Assembly: GCF_001898325.1 (NCBI RefSeq)
Contig: NZ_MKTR01000034.1
Location: 178,314-242,313 of the forward strand
Reading direction: 5' to 3'
Length of the DNA stretch: 64,000 nucleotides
Source: Microbacterium sp. 67-17
GTDB taxonomy: Bacteria; Actinomycetota; Actinomycetes; Actinomycetales; Microbacteriaceae
Part shown: positions 23,435-31,630 of the stretch, piece by piece
Layout of the letters: every line of letters begins with the position of its first letter
How positions within the stretch are numbered: the first letter of the stretch is position 1
Notes under the pieces: model-generated
What the model saw: only the letters and a program-made list of their open reading frames with translations
Told to the model about the DNA's origin: nothing
The model's database searches: none
Position numbers and translations under genes: made by a program

Positions 23435-23493
23435 TTCGGTCGCGCCGTTGTGTGGGTCATATACCGCGAGACCCGCAGGAAGGCGCGACTGAA
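23435..23493. repeat. 59-bp intergenic palindromic element, copy 5
   Basis: It begins TTCGGTCGCG and ends CGCGACTGAA, with an inner stem GGGTC/GACCC. It lies 14 bp after copy 4 and 32 bp before the end of purQ. Confidence 0.85.
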
Positions 23494-23525
23494 GCGCCGG
23501 CGGACCGACGAGACGAAACGGCGGG

Positions 23526-24233
23526 TCAGGCGGCGGCGCTGACGACTGCCGAGATCGCTGAGGTGAAAAAGCTCAGGCCGTCGGTGCCCGAACGCATCGC
23601 ATCGCGGGTGTCGGGGCCGAACCCGGGCTCGACGGCGTGCTCAGGATGTGGCATCAGGCCCACCACATTGCCGCGCTCGTTCGTGAGACCGGCGATGTCG
23701 TCGAGAGAGCCATTCGGGTTGACGCCGAGATAGCGGAAGGCGACCAGGCCTTCGCCCTCGATGCGCTCGAGGGTTTCTGTCGAGCAGATGTAGCCACCAT
23801 CGGCGTTCTTGAGTGGGATGACGATCTCTTGCCCGGCCTCGAAGCCGCTCGTCCATGCCGTGTCGGCGTTCTCGACGCGCAGCCGCTGGTCGCGACGGAT
23901 GAACTGCTGGTGCGCGTTGCGGATCAGGCCCCCGGGAAGCAGGTGAGCCTCGACGAGCATCTGGAAGCCGTTGCAGATGCCGAGGATGGGCATCCCCTTC
24001 GCCGCGGCATCCGCGACTTCGCGCATGATCGGCGCGTGGGCGGCGATGGCCCCGGCACGAAGGTAGTCGCCGTAGCTGAAGCCGCCGGGAAGGACGAGCG
24101 CGTCGACGCCGGCGAGGTTGTGGTCGCCGTGCCACAGCGCGACGGGCTCGGCGCCGGCGACACGGATGGCGCGCTGCGCGTCTCGATCGTCGAGCGAACC
24201 GGGGAAGGTGATGACCCCGATGCGGACGGTCAC
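23526..24233 (-). CDS. purQ: Phosphoribosylformylglycinamidine synthase subunit PurQ
   Basis: 235 residues, the glutaminase subunit of the three-protein FGAM synthase (PurL-PurQ-PurS). The class I amidotransferase triad is visible: the nucleophile Cys in GICNGFQML and the His/Glu pair in [10 protein letters not shown]. The N-terminus [19 protein letters not shown] is typical. It supplies ammonia for step 4 of de novo purine synthesis. Its ATG overlaps the stop of purS by four bases. The purL subunit is not in the window. Confidence 0.96.
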   Translation of the reverse strand: MTVRIGVITFPGSLDDRDAQRAIRVAGAEPVALWHGDHNLAGVDALVLPGGFSYGDYLRAGAIAAHAPIMREVADAAAKGMPILGICNGFQMLVEAHLLPGGLIRNAHQQFIRRDQRLRVENADTAWTSGFEAGQEIVIPLKNADGGYICSTETLERIEGEGLVAFRYLGVNPNGSLDDIAGLTNERGNVVGLMPHPEHAVEPGFGPDTRDAMRSGTDGLSFFTSAISAVVSAAA

Positions 24234-24478
24234 TCGATGACCTCGATGCCCACGACATCCTCGATCACGGAGTTGGAGAGGATCTCATCGGCGATGCGCT
24301 GAGCGGTCTCCAGAAGCGCGTCATCGACCTCGCCCTCGACGGTCAACTCGAAGCGCTTGCCGATGCGGACATCGGCGAAGCCATCGATTCCAAGCCGGTT
24401 CAGGGCGCCGGCGACGGCCTTTCCCTGCGGGTCGAGCAGCTCGGCCTTGGGCATGACGTCGACGACGATGGTCGGCAT
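24230..24478 (-). CDS. purS: Phosphoribosylformylglycinamidine synthase subunit PurS
   Basis: 82 residues, normal size. PurS is the small dimeric subunit that bridges PurQ and small PurL in FGAM synthase. The family pattern is complete: [18 protein letters not shown], then [18 protein letters not shown], and a C-terminal helix [17 protein letters not shown]. It is the first gene of the purSQ pair and is divergent from the ceb operon; the CebR boxes begin about 100 bp away on the other side. Confidence 0.96.
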   Translation of the reverse strand: MPTIVVDVMPKAELLDPQGKAVAGALNRLGIDGFADVRIGKRFELTVEGEVDDALLETAQRIADEILSNSVIEDVVGIEVIE

Positions 24479-24575
24479 GGGGCGCTCCGGATGTCGAGGG
24501 AGGGGGTCGTGCCAGTCTACCGAGGCGGCCGGACGGCGCGCTGAGGGGCCGTGATCAAACCGTTATCCGAATTCG

Positions 24576-24643
24576 TGGGAGCGCTCCCTTGACGTTGTGG
24601 GAGCGCTCCCGTACCGTGTTCCGCAGTCGTGGGAGCGTTCCCA
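24576..24643 (+). promoter_or_regulatory. cebE promoter with three CebR-type boxes
   Basis: Three 14-bp palindromes lie at 24576-24589 (TGGGAGCGCTCCCT), 24598-24611 (TGGGAGCGCTCCCG) and 24630-24643 (TGGGAGCGTTCCCA). They match the known Streptomyces CebR box TGGGAGCGCTCCCA with at most one mismatch each. A promoter reads TTGACG (24589-24594), 17 bp, TACCGT (24612-24617), so box 2 fills the spacer, box 1 abuts the -35 and box 3 lies just after the start site. The cebR-like gene ends this operon, giving cellobiose-released autoregulation. Confidence 0.9.
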
Positions 24644-24728
24644 CGATGGCCAGGGTTCCGCCCTCCCTCGGTACCCAGGCACAAGCCAAAGGGTGCCTCT
24701 TCGGCATCCATCACACAAAGGAGTGACT

Positions 24729-26009
24729 GTGTCATCACGTGCCTTCCGTCGCAGCGCGATCGTCGCCGCCGCCTTCGGCGCCTCCGCGCTCGTCCTCGCC
24801 GGCTGCTCGGGCAGCGGCGGGGGATCGGAAACCGTCAACCCCGACGAGCCGATCACCCTCACCATCTCGACCTTCAACGACTTCGGGTACACCGATGCAC
24901 TGCTTCAGCAGTACATGGATGAGAACCCGAACGTGACGATCGTGCACAACGTCGCCGCGACGTCCAACGACGCTCGCGCAAACTACTTCCAGAAGCTGGG
25001 CAAGACGGGTCTTGCCGACATCGAGGCCATCGAGGTCGACTGGCTGCCCGAGGTCATGCAGTACGCGGACCTGCTGGCCCCCGTGCCCAGCGACCTCACC
25101 AGCCGCTGGCTGGACTGGAAGGTCGAAGCAGCCACCGACCCCGACGGCAACCTGATCGGCTACGGCACCGACATCGGGCCCGAGGCGGTCTGCTACCGCA
25201 CTGACCTGCTCGAGGCCGCTGGCATGCCCACCGACCCCGCCGCTGTCGCCGACCTGCTCACGGGCGACTGGGACACCTACTTCAAGGTCGGTCAGCAGTA
25301 CGTCGACGCCACCGGCAAGGCCTGGTTCGACTCGGCCGGCGCCACCTACCAGGGCATGATCAACCAGGTCGAGGCTGCGTACGAAGACCCGGCCACCGGC
25401 GAGATCATCGCGACCACCAACCCCGAGGTCCAGGACATCTACAACGCCGTCCTCGACGCCAGCTCGACGCAGTCCGCTCACCTTCAGCAGTGGGGCGACG
25501 ACTGGTTCGCCGGGCTTGCCAACGGTGACTACGCCACGATGCTCTGCCCGGGCTGGATGCTCGGCGTCATCTCGGGCAACGCGCCCGACGTCACCACGTG
25601 GGACATCGCCAACGTGTTCCCCGGCGGCGGTGGCAACTGGGGCGGCTCGTACCTGACCGTTCCTGCCAACGGCGCGAACGTCGCCGCTGCCCAGCAGCTG
25701 GCCGACTGGCTGACCGCTCCGGAGCAGCAGATCACCGCCTTCGAGGACGCTGGAACGTTCCCGAGCCAGGTGGATGCTCTGGCTGACCCGATCCTGCTGG
25801 ACTCCACGAACGAGTACTTCAACAACGCCCCGGTCGGTTCGATCTTCACGGATCGCGCCAACGCGGTGACTGTTGCACCGTTCAAGGGCCAGTACTACTT
25901 CCAGATCAACGACGCGATGCAGAAGGCGCTGACCCGTGTCGAAGACGGCACGCAGACCGCGCAGCAGTCGTGGGACCAGTGGGTGTCTGAAGTCGATCTG
26001 ATCGGCTGA
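24729..26009 (+). CDS. cebE: Cellobiose/beta-glucoside ABC transporter substrate-binding lipoprotein (CebE-like)
   Basis: 426 residues from a GTG at 24729 with AAAGGAG upstream. The N-terminus is a lipoprotein signal: RAFRR, a hydrophobic core and lipobox LAGC (Cys about residue 25), so the protein is tethered outside the membrane. The body is a family 1 solute-binding protein (LTISTFNDFGY, DIEAIEVDWLPEVMQY, then WGGSYLTVPANG). It heads a cebE-cebF-cebG-bglC-cebR operon controlled by three CebR-type boxes, which supports cellobiose or other short beta-glucosides as ligand. A strong hairpin follows directly, probably giving more binding protein than permease. Confidence 0.85.
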   Translation: MSSRAFRRSAIVAAAFGASALVLAGCSGSGGGSETVNPDEPITLTISTFNDFGYTDALLQQYMDENPNVTIVHNVAATSNDARANYFQKLGKTGLADIEAIEVDWLPEVMQYADLLAPVPSDLTSRWLDWKVEAATDPDGNLIGYGTDIGPEAVCYRTDLLEAAGMPTDPAAVADLLTGDWDTYFKVGQQYVDATGKAWFDSAGATYQGMINQVEAAYEDPATGEIIATTNPEVQDIYNAVLDASSTQSAHLQQWGDDWFAGLANGDYATMLCPGWMLGVISGNAPDVTTWDIANVFPGGGGNWGGSYLTVPANGANVAAAQQLADWLTAPEQQITAFEDAGTFPSQVDALADPILLDSTNEYFNNAPVGSIFTDRANAVTVAPFKGQYYFQINDAMQKALTRVEDGTQTAQQSWDQWVSEVDLIG

Positions 26010-26017
26010 TAACCCGG

Positions 26018-26047
26018 CTGCGGACCCGGCACCCGCCGGGTCCGCAG
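26018..26047 (+). terminator. Strong intercistronic hairpin between cebE and cebF
   Basis: CTGCGGACCCGGC (26018-26030) pairs perfectly with GCCGGGTCCGCAG (26035-26047) over the loop ACCC. There is no T tract. In ABC-transporter operons such stems after the binding-protein gene stabilise its message or cause partial termination, and I infer that here. Confidence 0.7.
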
Positions 26048-26077
26048 CACATCCCCCCTCGATCTCAGGAAGCTCTC

Positions 26078-27160
26078 GTGACCAGCACACTCGCCCGCCC
26101 GGCATCCGACGCCCCGGCGCAGACCCCCGGCCGCACGCCTCGGCGCATCGGCTTCGGGCACCGGCTCAGCCGGTGGGACCTGAAGCTCTCGCCCTACCTC
26201 TACATCTCGCCGTTCTTCATCCTCTTCTTCGTGGTCGGACTCTTCCCGATCGCCTACACGGCAGTGATCTCGTTCATGGACTGGGACCTGGTCCGAAACT
26301 CCGGCGAGTTCATCGGCTTCGAGCAGTACACATGGGTTCTGTCGAACCCCAAGTTCTGGATTGCGCTGCGCAACACCTTCAGCATCTTCTTGCTCTCGAG
26401 CGTGCCGCAGCTGATCATCGCGATCTTCATCGCGGCGATGCTCGACCAGAACATCCGCGCCAAGACGTTCTGGCGCATGGGCGTCCTCGTCCCCTATGTC
26501 ATGGCTCCGGTAGCGGTAGCCCTCATCTTCAGCAACATGTTCGCCGACCAGTACGGCCTGGTGAACAACTTCCTCGCCTCGATCGGTATCCCGGCCGTGC
26601 CGTGGCACTCGGATGCCTTCGCCAGCCACATCGCGATCGCGACGATGGTCAACTTCCGGTGGACCGGATACAACACCCTCATCCTGCTCGCCGCGATGCA
26701 GGCGATCCCGCGCGACTACTACGAAGCAGCGACCGTGGACGGTGCGGGACGCATCCGGCAGTTCTTCTCCATCACGGTCCCGAGCCTGCGACCCACCCTC
26801 ATCTTCGTCATCATCACCTCGACGATCGGTGGCCTGCAGATCTTCGATGAGCCGCGCATGTACGACCAGTACGGCACCGGCGGGGCCGACTCGCAGTGGC
26901 TGACCATCACCCTCTGGCTCTACAACATCGGGTGGGGTGAGTGGAACTTCGGCCGTGCCGCGGCCCTTGCCTGGATCCTGTTCATCATCATCCTCGTGAT
27001 CGGTGTCATCAACCTGCTCGTGACCCAGAGCGTTGTGCGCACCGAAGGCGGCCGGGGTGAACTCAGCCGCCGCGAGAGGCGTGCTCAGAGCCGCGCGGCG
27101 CGCGAACGACTGGCGGCCGCGTCCGCCGCCGAACCGACATCCAAGGAGGACGTGCGATGA
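26078..27160 (+). CDS. cebF: Sugar ABC transporter permease (CebF-like)
   Basis: 360 residues with six predicted membrane spans of the MalF type, starting after a basic cytoplasmic head of about 40 residues (APGRTPRRIGFGHRLSRWDL region). The permease EAA motif, which contacts the ATPase, is visible as YYEAATVDGAGRIRQFFSIT in the second half. A long Arg- and Ala-rich cytoplasmic tail follows the last span. Its stop overlaps the cebG start by four bases. The operon contains no ATPase gene, so a shared MsiK-type ATPase encoded elsewhere is expected, as in Streptomyces. Confidence 0.87.
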   Translation: MTSTLARPASDAPAQTPGRTPRRIGFGHRLSRWDLKLSPYLYISPFFILFFVVGLFPIAYTAVISFMDWDLVRNSGEFIGFEQYTWVLSNPKFWIALRNTFSIFLLSSVPQLIIAIFIAAMLDQNIRAKTFWRMGVLVPYVMAPVAVALIFSNMFADQYGLVNNFLASIGIPAVPWHSDAFASHIAIATMVNFRWTGYNTLILLAAMQAIPRDYYEAATVDGAGRIRQFFSITVPSLRPTLIFVIITSTIGGLQIFDEPRMYDQYGTGGADSQWLTITLWLYNIGWGEWNFGRAAALAWILFIIILVIGVINLLVTQSVVRTEGGRGELSRRERRAQSRAARERLAAASAAEPTSKEDVR

Positions 27161-28065
27161 CCGCCGTCGAGCCGATCCCGGTAGCCCCGCGTGACGAATA
27201 CCCGCCGGAGGAACGCAAGCCTCGGCGCCGCCGCGGTATCCGTGGCCAGCGCCCCGGATGGGTCACGTACGCCGTCCTCGGTGTGTTCCTGCTCGGGTGC
27301 TTCTTCCCCTACTACTGGTCGATCCTCATCGGTTCGGGGGACTCGAGCACGATCCGCGACCCCAACATGTCGTGGATCCCCGGTGGCAACTTCTTCGCAA
27401 ACGCCGCTGCCGTGGTCTCCAACCCCGCCGTGAACTTCTGGCTGGCCCTGTGGAACAGTATCTGGAGCTCGGTGGTCATCGCGGCATCCGTGGTCTTCTT
27501 CTCGACGCTTGCCGGATGGGCCTTCGCGAAACTGCGTTTCGCGGGGAGCCGCTGGCTGCTCGTCTTCGTGATCGCGACCATGGCGGTTCCCACGCAGCTC
27601 GGCGTCGTGCCGCTGTACATCCTGTTCTCCGACCTCGGATGGACCGGCCAGATCGGCGCGATCATCATTCCCGCGCTCGTGACGGCGTTCGGGGTGTTCT
27701 GGATGACGCAGTACCTGCAGCAGGCGGTGCCCGATGAGCTGATCGAGGCTGCACGCGTCGACGGTGCCAGCTCGTTCCGCACCTTCTGGACCATCGGCAT
27801 CCCGGCGGCTCGTCCCGCCGCCGCGATGCTCGGACTGTTCACCTTCGTGACGGCCTGGAACAACTTCTTCTGGCCGTTCATCGTGCTCGACCGGCAGAAC
27901 CCGACGCTTCCCGTCTCGCTGTCGCTCCTGCAGTCCAACTACTTCGTCGACTACTCGATCGTTCTCGCCGGGGTGATACTCGCTACGATTCCGCTCCTGA
28001 TTCTCTTCATTTTCGCGGGCAAGCAACTCGTGAGCGGCATCATGGCGGGAGCAGTGAAAGGCTGA
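27157..28065 (+). CDS. cebG: Sugar ABC transporter permease (CebG-like)
   Basis: 302 residues with six predicted spans of the MalG type. A basic head (EERKPRRRRGIRGQRPGW) precedes the first span. The EAA loop reads ELIEAARVDGASSFRTFWTI. It pairs with the overlapping cebF product to form the membrane channel for cellobiose-type sugars. Its stop is one base away from the bglC start, so translation is very likely coupled. As with cebF, the assignment to beta-glucosides depends on the operon and its CebR boxes. Confidence 0.87.
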   Translation: MTAVEPIPVAPRDEYPPEERKPRRRRGIRGQRPGWVTYAVLGVFLLGCFFPYYWSILIGSGDSSTIRDPNMSWIPGGNFFANAAAVVSNPAVNFWLALWNSIWSSVVIAASVVFFSTLAGWAFAKLRFAGSRWLLVFVIATMAVPTQLGVVPLYILFSDLGWTGQIGAIIIPALVTAFGVFWMTQYLQQAVPDELIEAARVDGASSFRTFWTIGIPAARPAAAMLGLFTFVTAWNNFFWPFIVLDRQNPTLPVSLSLLQSNYFVDYSIVLAGVILATIPLLILFIFAGKQLVSGIMAGAVKG

Positions 28066-28066
28066 A

Positions 28067-29551
28067 ATGACCACCAATTTCTCGACCGAAACCGTGGCAA
28101 CGGCATCCGTGTCGGCACGCCCGTTCCCGACGAACTTCCTGTTCGGCGCAGCGACCGCGGCCTATCAGATCGAGGGCGCTGCCCACGAAGACGGGCGCCG
28201 CGATTCGATCTGGGATGCCTTCAGCCGCGTCCCGGGAGCGGTGATCAACGCCGACAACGGCGACGTCGCGTGCGACCACTATCACCGGTATCGCGAGGAT
28301 GTCGCGCTGATGCGCGACCTCGGACTGCAGACGTACCGCTTCTCGACCTCGTGGTCGCGGATCCGCCCCGACGGCGGCGCGATCAACCCCGCGGGGCTCG
28401 ACTTCTACAAGCGCCTGGTCGACGAGCTGCTGGATGCTGACATTCTGCCGTGGCTCACGCTCTACCACTGGGACCTGCCGCAGGCGTTGCAGGAGCGTGG
28501 CGGCTGGGCCGCGCGCGAGACCGCAGACCTGTTCACCGAGTACGCGCTCGATGTGCACGATGCCCTCGGTGACCGCGTGAAGGTCTGGACCACGCTGAAC
28601 GAGCCGTGGTGCTCGTCGTTCCTCAGCTACACCGCTGGCATCCACGCCCCCGGTCGATTCAGCATCGCCGAAGGGATGCTCGCCTCGCACCACCTGCTGC
28701 TCGGTCACGGCCAGGTCGTGCGGGAGTTGCGCGCGCGCGATGAGTCGCTGAACCTCGGGATCACGCTGAACCTCACGGTTGCCGAGCCCGTCACCGACGC
28801 ACCAGCCGACCTCGACGCTGCCCGCCGCATCGACGGCCAGTTCAACCGGTGGTTCCTCGACCCGATCTTCCGCGGTTCGTACCCGGCCGACATCGTCGAA
28901 GACATCCGTGCCGTCGACGGGGCCGCGGTAGCCGAGTGGGAGGGGGCTGTCTCGGATGCCGACCTCGCCGTGATCTCGACGCCGATCGACAGCCTCGGGG
29001 TGAACTACTACCACGGTGAGCTCGTCGGCGGCACGCCGCCGGCGGTCAGCCCCGGCGGCGGCGAAGCGCCCACCGAGCGGGAGACGGCGTCGCCGTTCCC
29101 CTCGCACGAGGGCATCTTCTGGCACGACCGGGGCCTCCCGCGCACCGCCATGAACTGGGAGATCCAGCCCTCGGGTCTGACCACCCTGCTGCGACGTGTG
29201 TGGGACGACTACGCCGAGCCGGCCGGAGTCACGCTGTACGTCACCGAGAACGGTGCTGCCTTCGACGACATCCGTGTCGACGAAGCCGGTGGGGCACGCG
29301 TCCACGATGCTGCCCGTACCGCCTTCCTCGAGGACCACCTCGCGGCGATCCTCGACGCGGCGGATGCCGGCGTGGATGTTCGCGGGTATTTTTACTGGTC
29401 GCTCATGGACAACTACGAGTGGGCGTGGGGATACGAGAAGCGGTTCGGTATCGTACGAGTCGAGTACGACACGCAAGAGCGGGTCGTCAAAGACAGCGGT
29501 GCCCTATACCGCGAGATCATCGCATCGCGGGCGCTACCCGAATCGCCCTAG
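28067..29551 (+). CDS. bglC: Beta-glucosidase, glycoside hydrolase family 1 (BglC-like)
   Basis: 494 residues, somewhat long for GH1 because of an N-terminal stretch of about 20 residues and a Gly/Pro/Glu-rich insertion near 325-345. The fold opens with FPTNFLFGAATAAYQIEGA. The acid/base Glu lies in TTLNEPWCSSF and the nucleophile Glu in LYVTENGAAFDD; the C-terminal WSLMDNYEWAWGYEKRFG is typical. There is no signal peptide, so cellobiose entering through CebEFG is split to glucose inside the cell. It lies one base after cebG. Confidence 0.93.
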   Translation: MTTNFSTETVATASVSARPFPTNFLFGAATAAYQIEGAAHEDGRRDSIWDAFSRVPGAVINADNGDVACDHYHRYREDVALMRDLGLQTYRFSTSWSRIRPDGGAINPAGLDFYKRLVDELLDADILPWLTLYHWDLPQALQERGGWAARETADLFTEYALDVHDALGDRVKVWTTLNEPWCSSFLSYTAGIHAPGRFSIAEGMLASHHLLLGHGQVVRELRARDESLNLGITLNLTVAEPVTDAPADLDAARRIDGQFNRWFLDPIFRGSYPADIVEDIRAVDGAAVAEWEGAVSDADLAVISTPIDSLGVNYYHGELVGGTPPAVSPGGGEAPTERETASPFPSHEGIFWHDRGLPRTAMNWEIQPSGLTTLLRRVWDDYAEPAGVTLYVTENGAAFDDIRVDEAGGARVHDAARTAFLEDHLAAILDAADAGVDVRGYFYWSLMDNYEWAWGYEKRFGIVRVEYDTQERVVKDSGALYREIIASRALPESP

Positions 29552-29582
29552 GCGAAGCGCCCCGTCGAGGGAGGATACCCAC

Positions 29583-30641
29583 GTGGACGGTGGAACGATG
29601 AGCGAGGCCGTCGTGGGCGAGGAGCTTGTGCGGGCTACCCCGTTACGCGGTGCTGTGACGATCGAAGAGGTAGCTGCTGCCGCCGGTGTGTCGCGATCGA
29701 CGGTCTCGCGCGTTGTGAACGGCTCGACTGCTGTGAGCCCCGCGGCGCTGGATGCCGTCAACCGCGCGATCGCCGAGTTGAACTATGTGCCCAACCGCGC
29801 TGCGCGTTCGCTTGCGAGCAGGCAGACGCGCGCTCTGGCGCTGGTCGTGCCCGAAGACACGACCCGCTTCTTCGGTGACCCGTTCTTCGCCGCTATCGTC
29901 TCGGGGATCAACGCGGGGCTGCGCTCGTCTGACTACGTGCTGAACCTCTTCATCGCCAGTGACGACCCGGGCGACAAGACCACGAGCTACTTGCGGTCGG
30001 GAAGCGTCGACGGCGCTCTGATCGCCTCGCACCACACGAGCGACACGTTCATCGATCGCATCGCCGCAGCCGTCCCGGTCGTCTACGGTGGCCGTCCGGT
30101 GCGCGAGCGCGGCACCGACTACTACGTGGATGTCGACAACGTCCGCGCCGGCTACGACGCCACTCGATACCTGATCGAGAAGGGCTACACCGACATCGGA
30201 ACGATCACCGGACCCCTCACGATGCCCGGCGGTGTGGACCGGCTCGCCGGGTATCGGCAGGCGCTCGCAGAAGCCGGCCTTCCGGAGGGGGCGCACGCCG
30301 ATGGTGGGTTCACGACCGACGGTGGCGCAGGCGCGATGCGCCGCATCCTGAACGCCGGACCCCCGCCGCGTGCACTGTTCATCGCGAGCGACCTCATGGC
30401 TCAGGGTGCCATCTCGGTGCTCGCCGGCGCGGGCCTGAAGGTGCCGACGGATGTCGCGATCATCGGCTTCGATGACTCGCCGATCGCCGAAACCGTGGAT
30501 CCGCCGCTCACGACGATTCGCCAGCCGTCGTTCGAGCAGGGGGAACACATGGTGAGCGTGCTGCTCGACCTGCTCGCGGGGGGAACGCCGCCGCACGCGA
30601 CGATTCTCGAGACGGAACTGATCGTTCGCCAGAGCTCCTGA
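29583..30641 (+). CDS. cebR: LacI-family repressor (CebR-like)
   Basis: 352 residues. The start is placed at GTG 29583, because GAGGGAGG lies 8 bases before it; the ATG at 29598 is too far from that site. The LacI HTH is clear: VTIEEVAAAAGVSRSTVSRVVNG, followed by the hinge YVPNRAARSLASRQT. The periplasmic-binding-type sensor domain follows, with IIGFDDSPIAETVDPPLTTIRQ near the end. It closes the ceb operon, and the three palindromes upstream of cebE match the CebR box, so it should repress the operon until cellobiose binds. Confidence 0.87.
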   Translation: MDGGTMSEAVVGEELVRATPLRGAVTIEEVAAAAGVSRSTVSRVVNGSTAVSPAALDAVNRAIAELNYVPNRAARSLASRQTRALALVVPEDTTRFFGDPFFAAIVSGINAGLRSSDYVLNLFIASDDPGDKTTSYLRSGSVDGALIASHHTSDTFIDRIAAAVPVVYGGRPVRERGTDYYVDVDNVRAGYDATRYLIEKGYTDIGTITGPLTMPGGVDRLAGYRQALAEAGLPEGAHADGGFTTDGGAGAMRRILNAGPPPRALFIASDLMAQGAISVLAGAGLKVPTDVAIIGFDDSPIAETVDPPLTTIRQPSFEQGEHMVSVLLDLLAGGTPPHATILETELIVRQSS

Positions 30642-30668
30642 GACGGGGGTCCGGGCGCCGGGTCGGGG

Positions 30669-31565
30669 TCAGGACTTCGTCAAGCGGTCGATGAGTTCGC
30701 GGTACTTCTCGGCAGTCCGCTCGACGATCTCGGCGGGCAGTTCGGGGGGCGTGCCGGTCTTGTCCCAGGCTGCGGCGAGCCAGTCGCGCACGATCTGCTT
30801 GTCGAAGCTTGCCATGCGCTCGGCCGGAGTCGTTCCGGTGCGCCAGGCCTCGGCGTCCCAGTAGCGGGACGAATCGCTCGTGAGCACCTCGTCGGCGAGG
30901 GTCAGCTCGCCGTCACGGATGCCGAACTCGAACTTCGTGTCGGCAAGGATCAGTCCGCGCGAGGCGGCAGTCTCGGCGGCGCGGCGGTAGGTCTCCAGGG
31001 AAAGGTCGCGTAGCTGAGCCGCGCGGTCGGCGCCGACGAGCTGGGCGGTCTGATCGAAGGTGATGTTCTCGTCGTGTTCGCCCAGCGGCGCCTTGTAGGC
31101 GGGGGTGAACAGAGGCTCGGGAAGCCGGTCTCCGTTGTTGAGCCCCGCAGGCAGCTGGATGCCGCACACCGTGCCGCTCGCGGTGTATTCATCCCAGCCC
31201 GAACCAGTGAGGTAGCCGCGCACGACACACTCGATCGGCAACATCTCGAGGCGATGCACGAGCATGGCCCGGCCGCTCACGGCATCCGGAACCTCGCCCT
31301 GGTCGCCCGCGAGGTGGTTCGGAATCGGCACGCCCCCGTCGGCCCCCGCGAGCTGCGCAAACCACCACAGACTCAGCGTGGTCAGCAGTGTTCCCTTGCC
31401 GGGAATGCCGGGCTCGAGCACGTGGTCGAACGCGCTGACGCGGTCGCTCGCGACCACCAGCATCCGGGCGTCGGTCTCGTCATCGGGAAGGTACAGGTCA
31501 CGGACCTTGCCGGAGTAGACGGGATGCCATCCGGGCAGCGAAACGGGAGCGCCGTGATCTGTCAC
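30669..31565 (-). CDS. purC: Phosphoribosylaminoimidazole-succinocarboxamide synthase PurC
   Basis: 298 residues from a GTG at 31565 (VTDHGAPVSLPGWHPVYSGK). SAICAR synthase joins aspartate to CAIR with ATP. Signature segments are YSGKVRDLY, MLVVASDRVSAFDHVL, ECVVRGYLTGSGWDEY, and LILADTKFEFGIRDGELTLADE with the DTKFE ATP/metal motif. Length fits the fungal/actinobacterial type, longer than the 240-residue enterobacterial form. It converges on cebR and lies 65 bp after the GNAT-AAA gene on the same strand. Confidence 0.95.
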   Translation of the reverse strand: MTDHGAPVSLPGWHPVYSGKVRDLYLPDDETDARMLVVASDRVSAFDHVLEPGIPGKGTLLTTLSLWWFAQLAGADGGVPIPNHLAGDQGEVPDAVSGRAMLVHRLEMLPIECVVRGYLTGSGWDEYTASGTVCGIQLPAGLNNGDRLPEPLFTPAYKAPLGEHDENITFDQTAQLVGADRAAQLRDLSLETYRRAAETAASRGLILADTKFEFGIRDGELTLADEVLTSDSSRYWDAEAWRTGTTPAERMASFDKQIVRDWLAAAWDKTGTPPELPAEIVERTAEKYRELIDRLTKS

Positions 31566-31630
31566 CCGAGCATTCTCGCAGGTCGCCGTCCCCTGCCGTG
31601 GGCCGATGACAGGCCGGTGCCGGGCACCGG

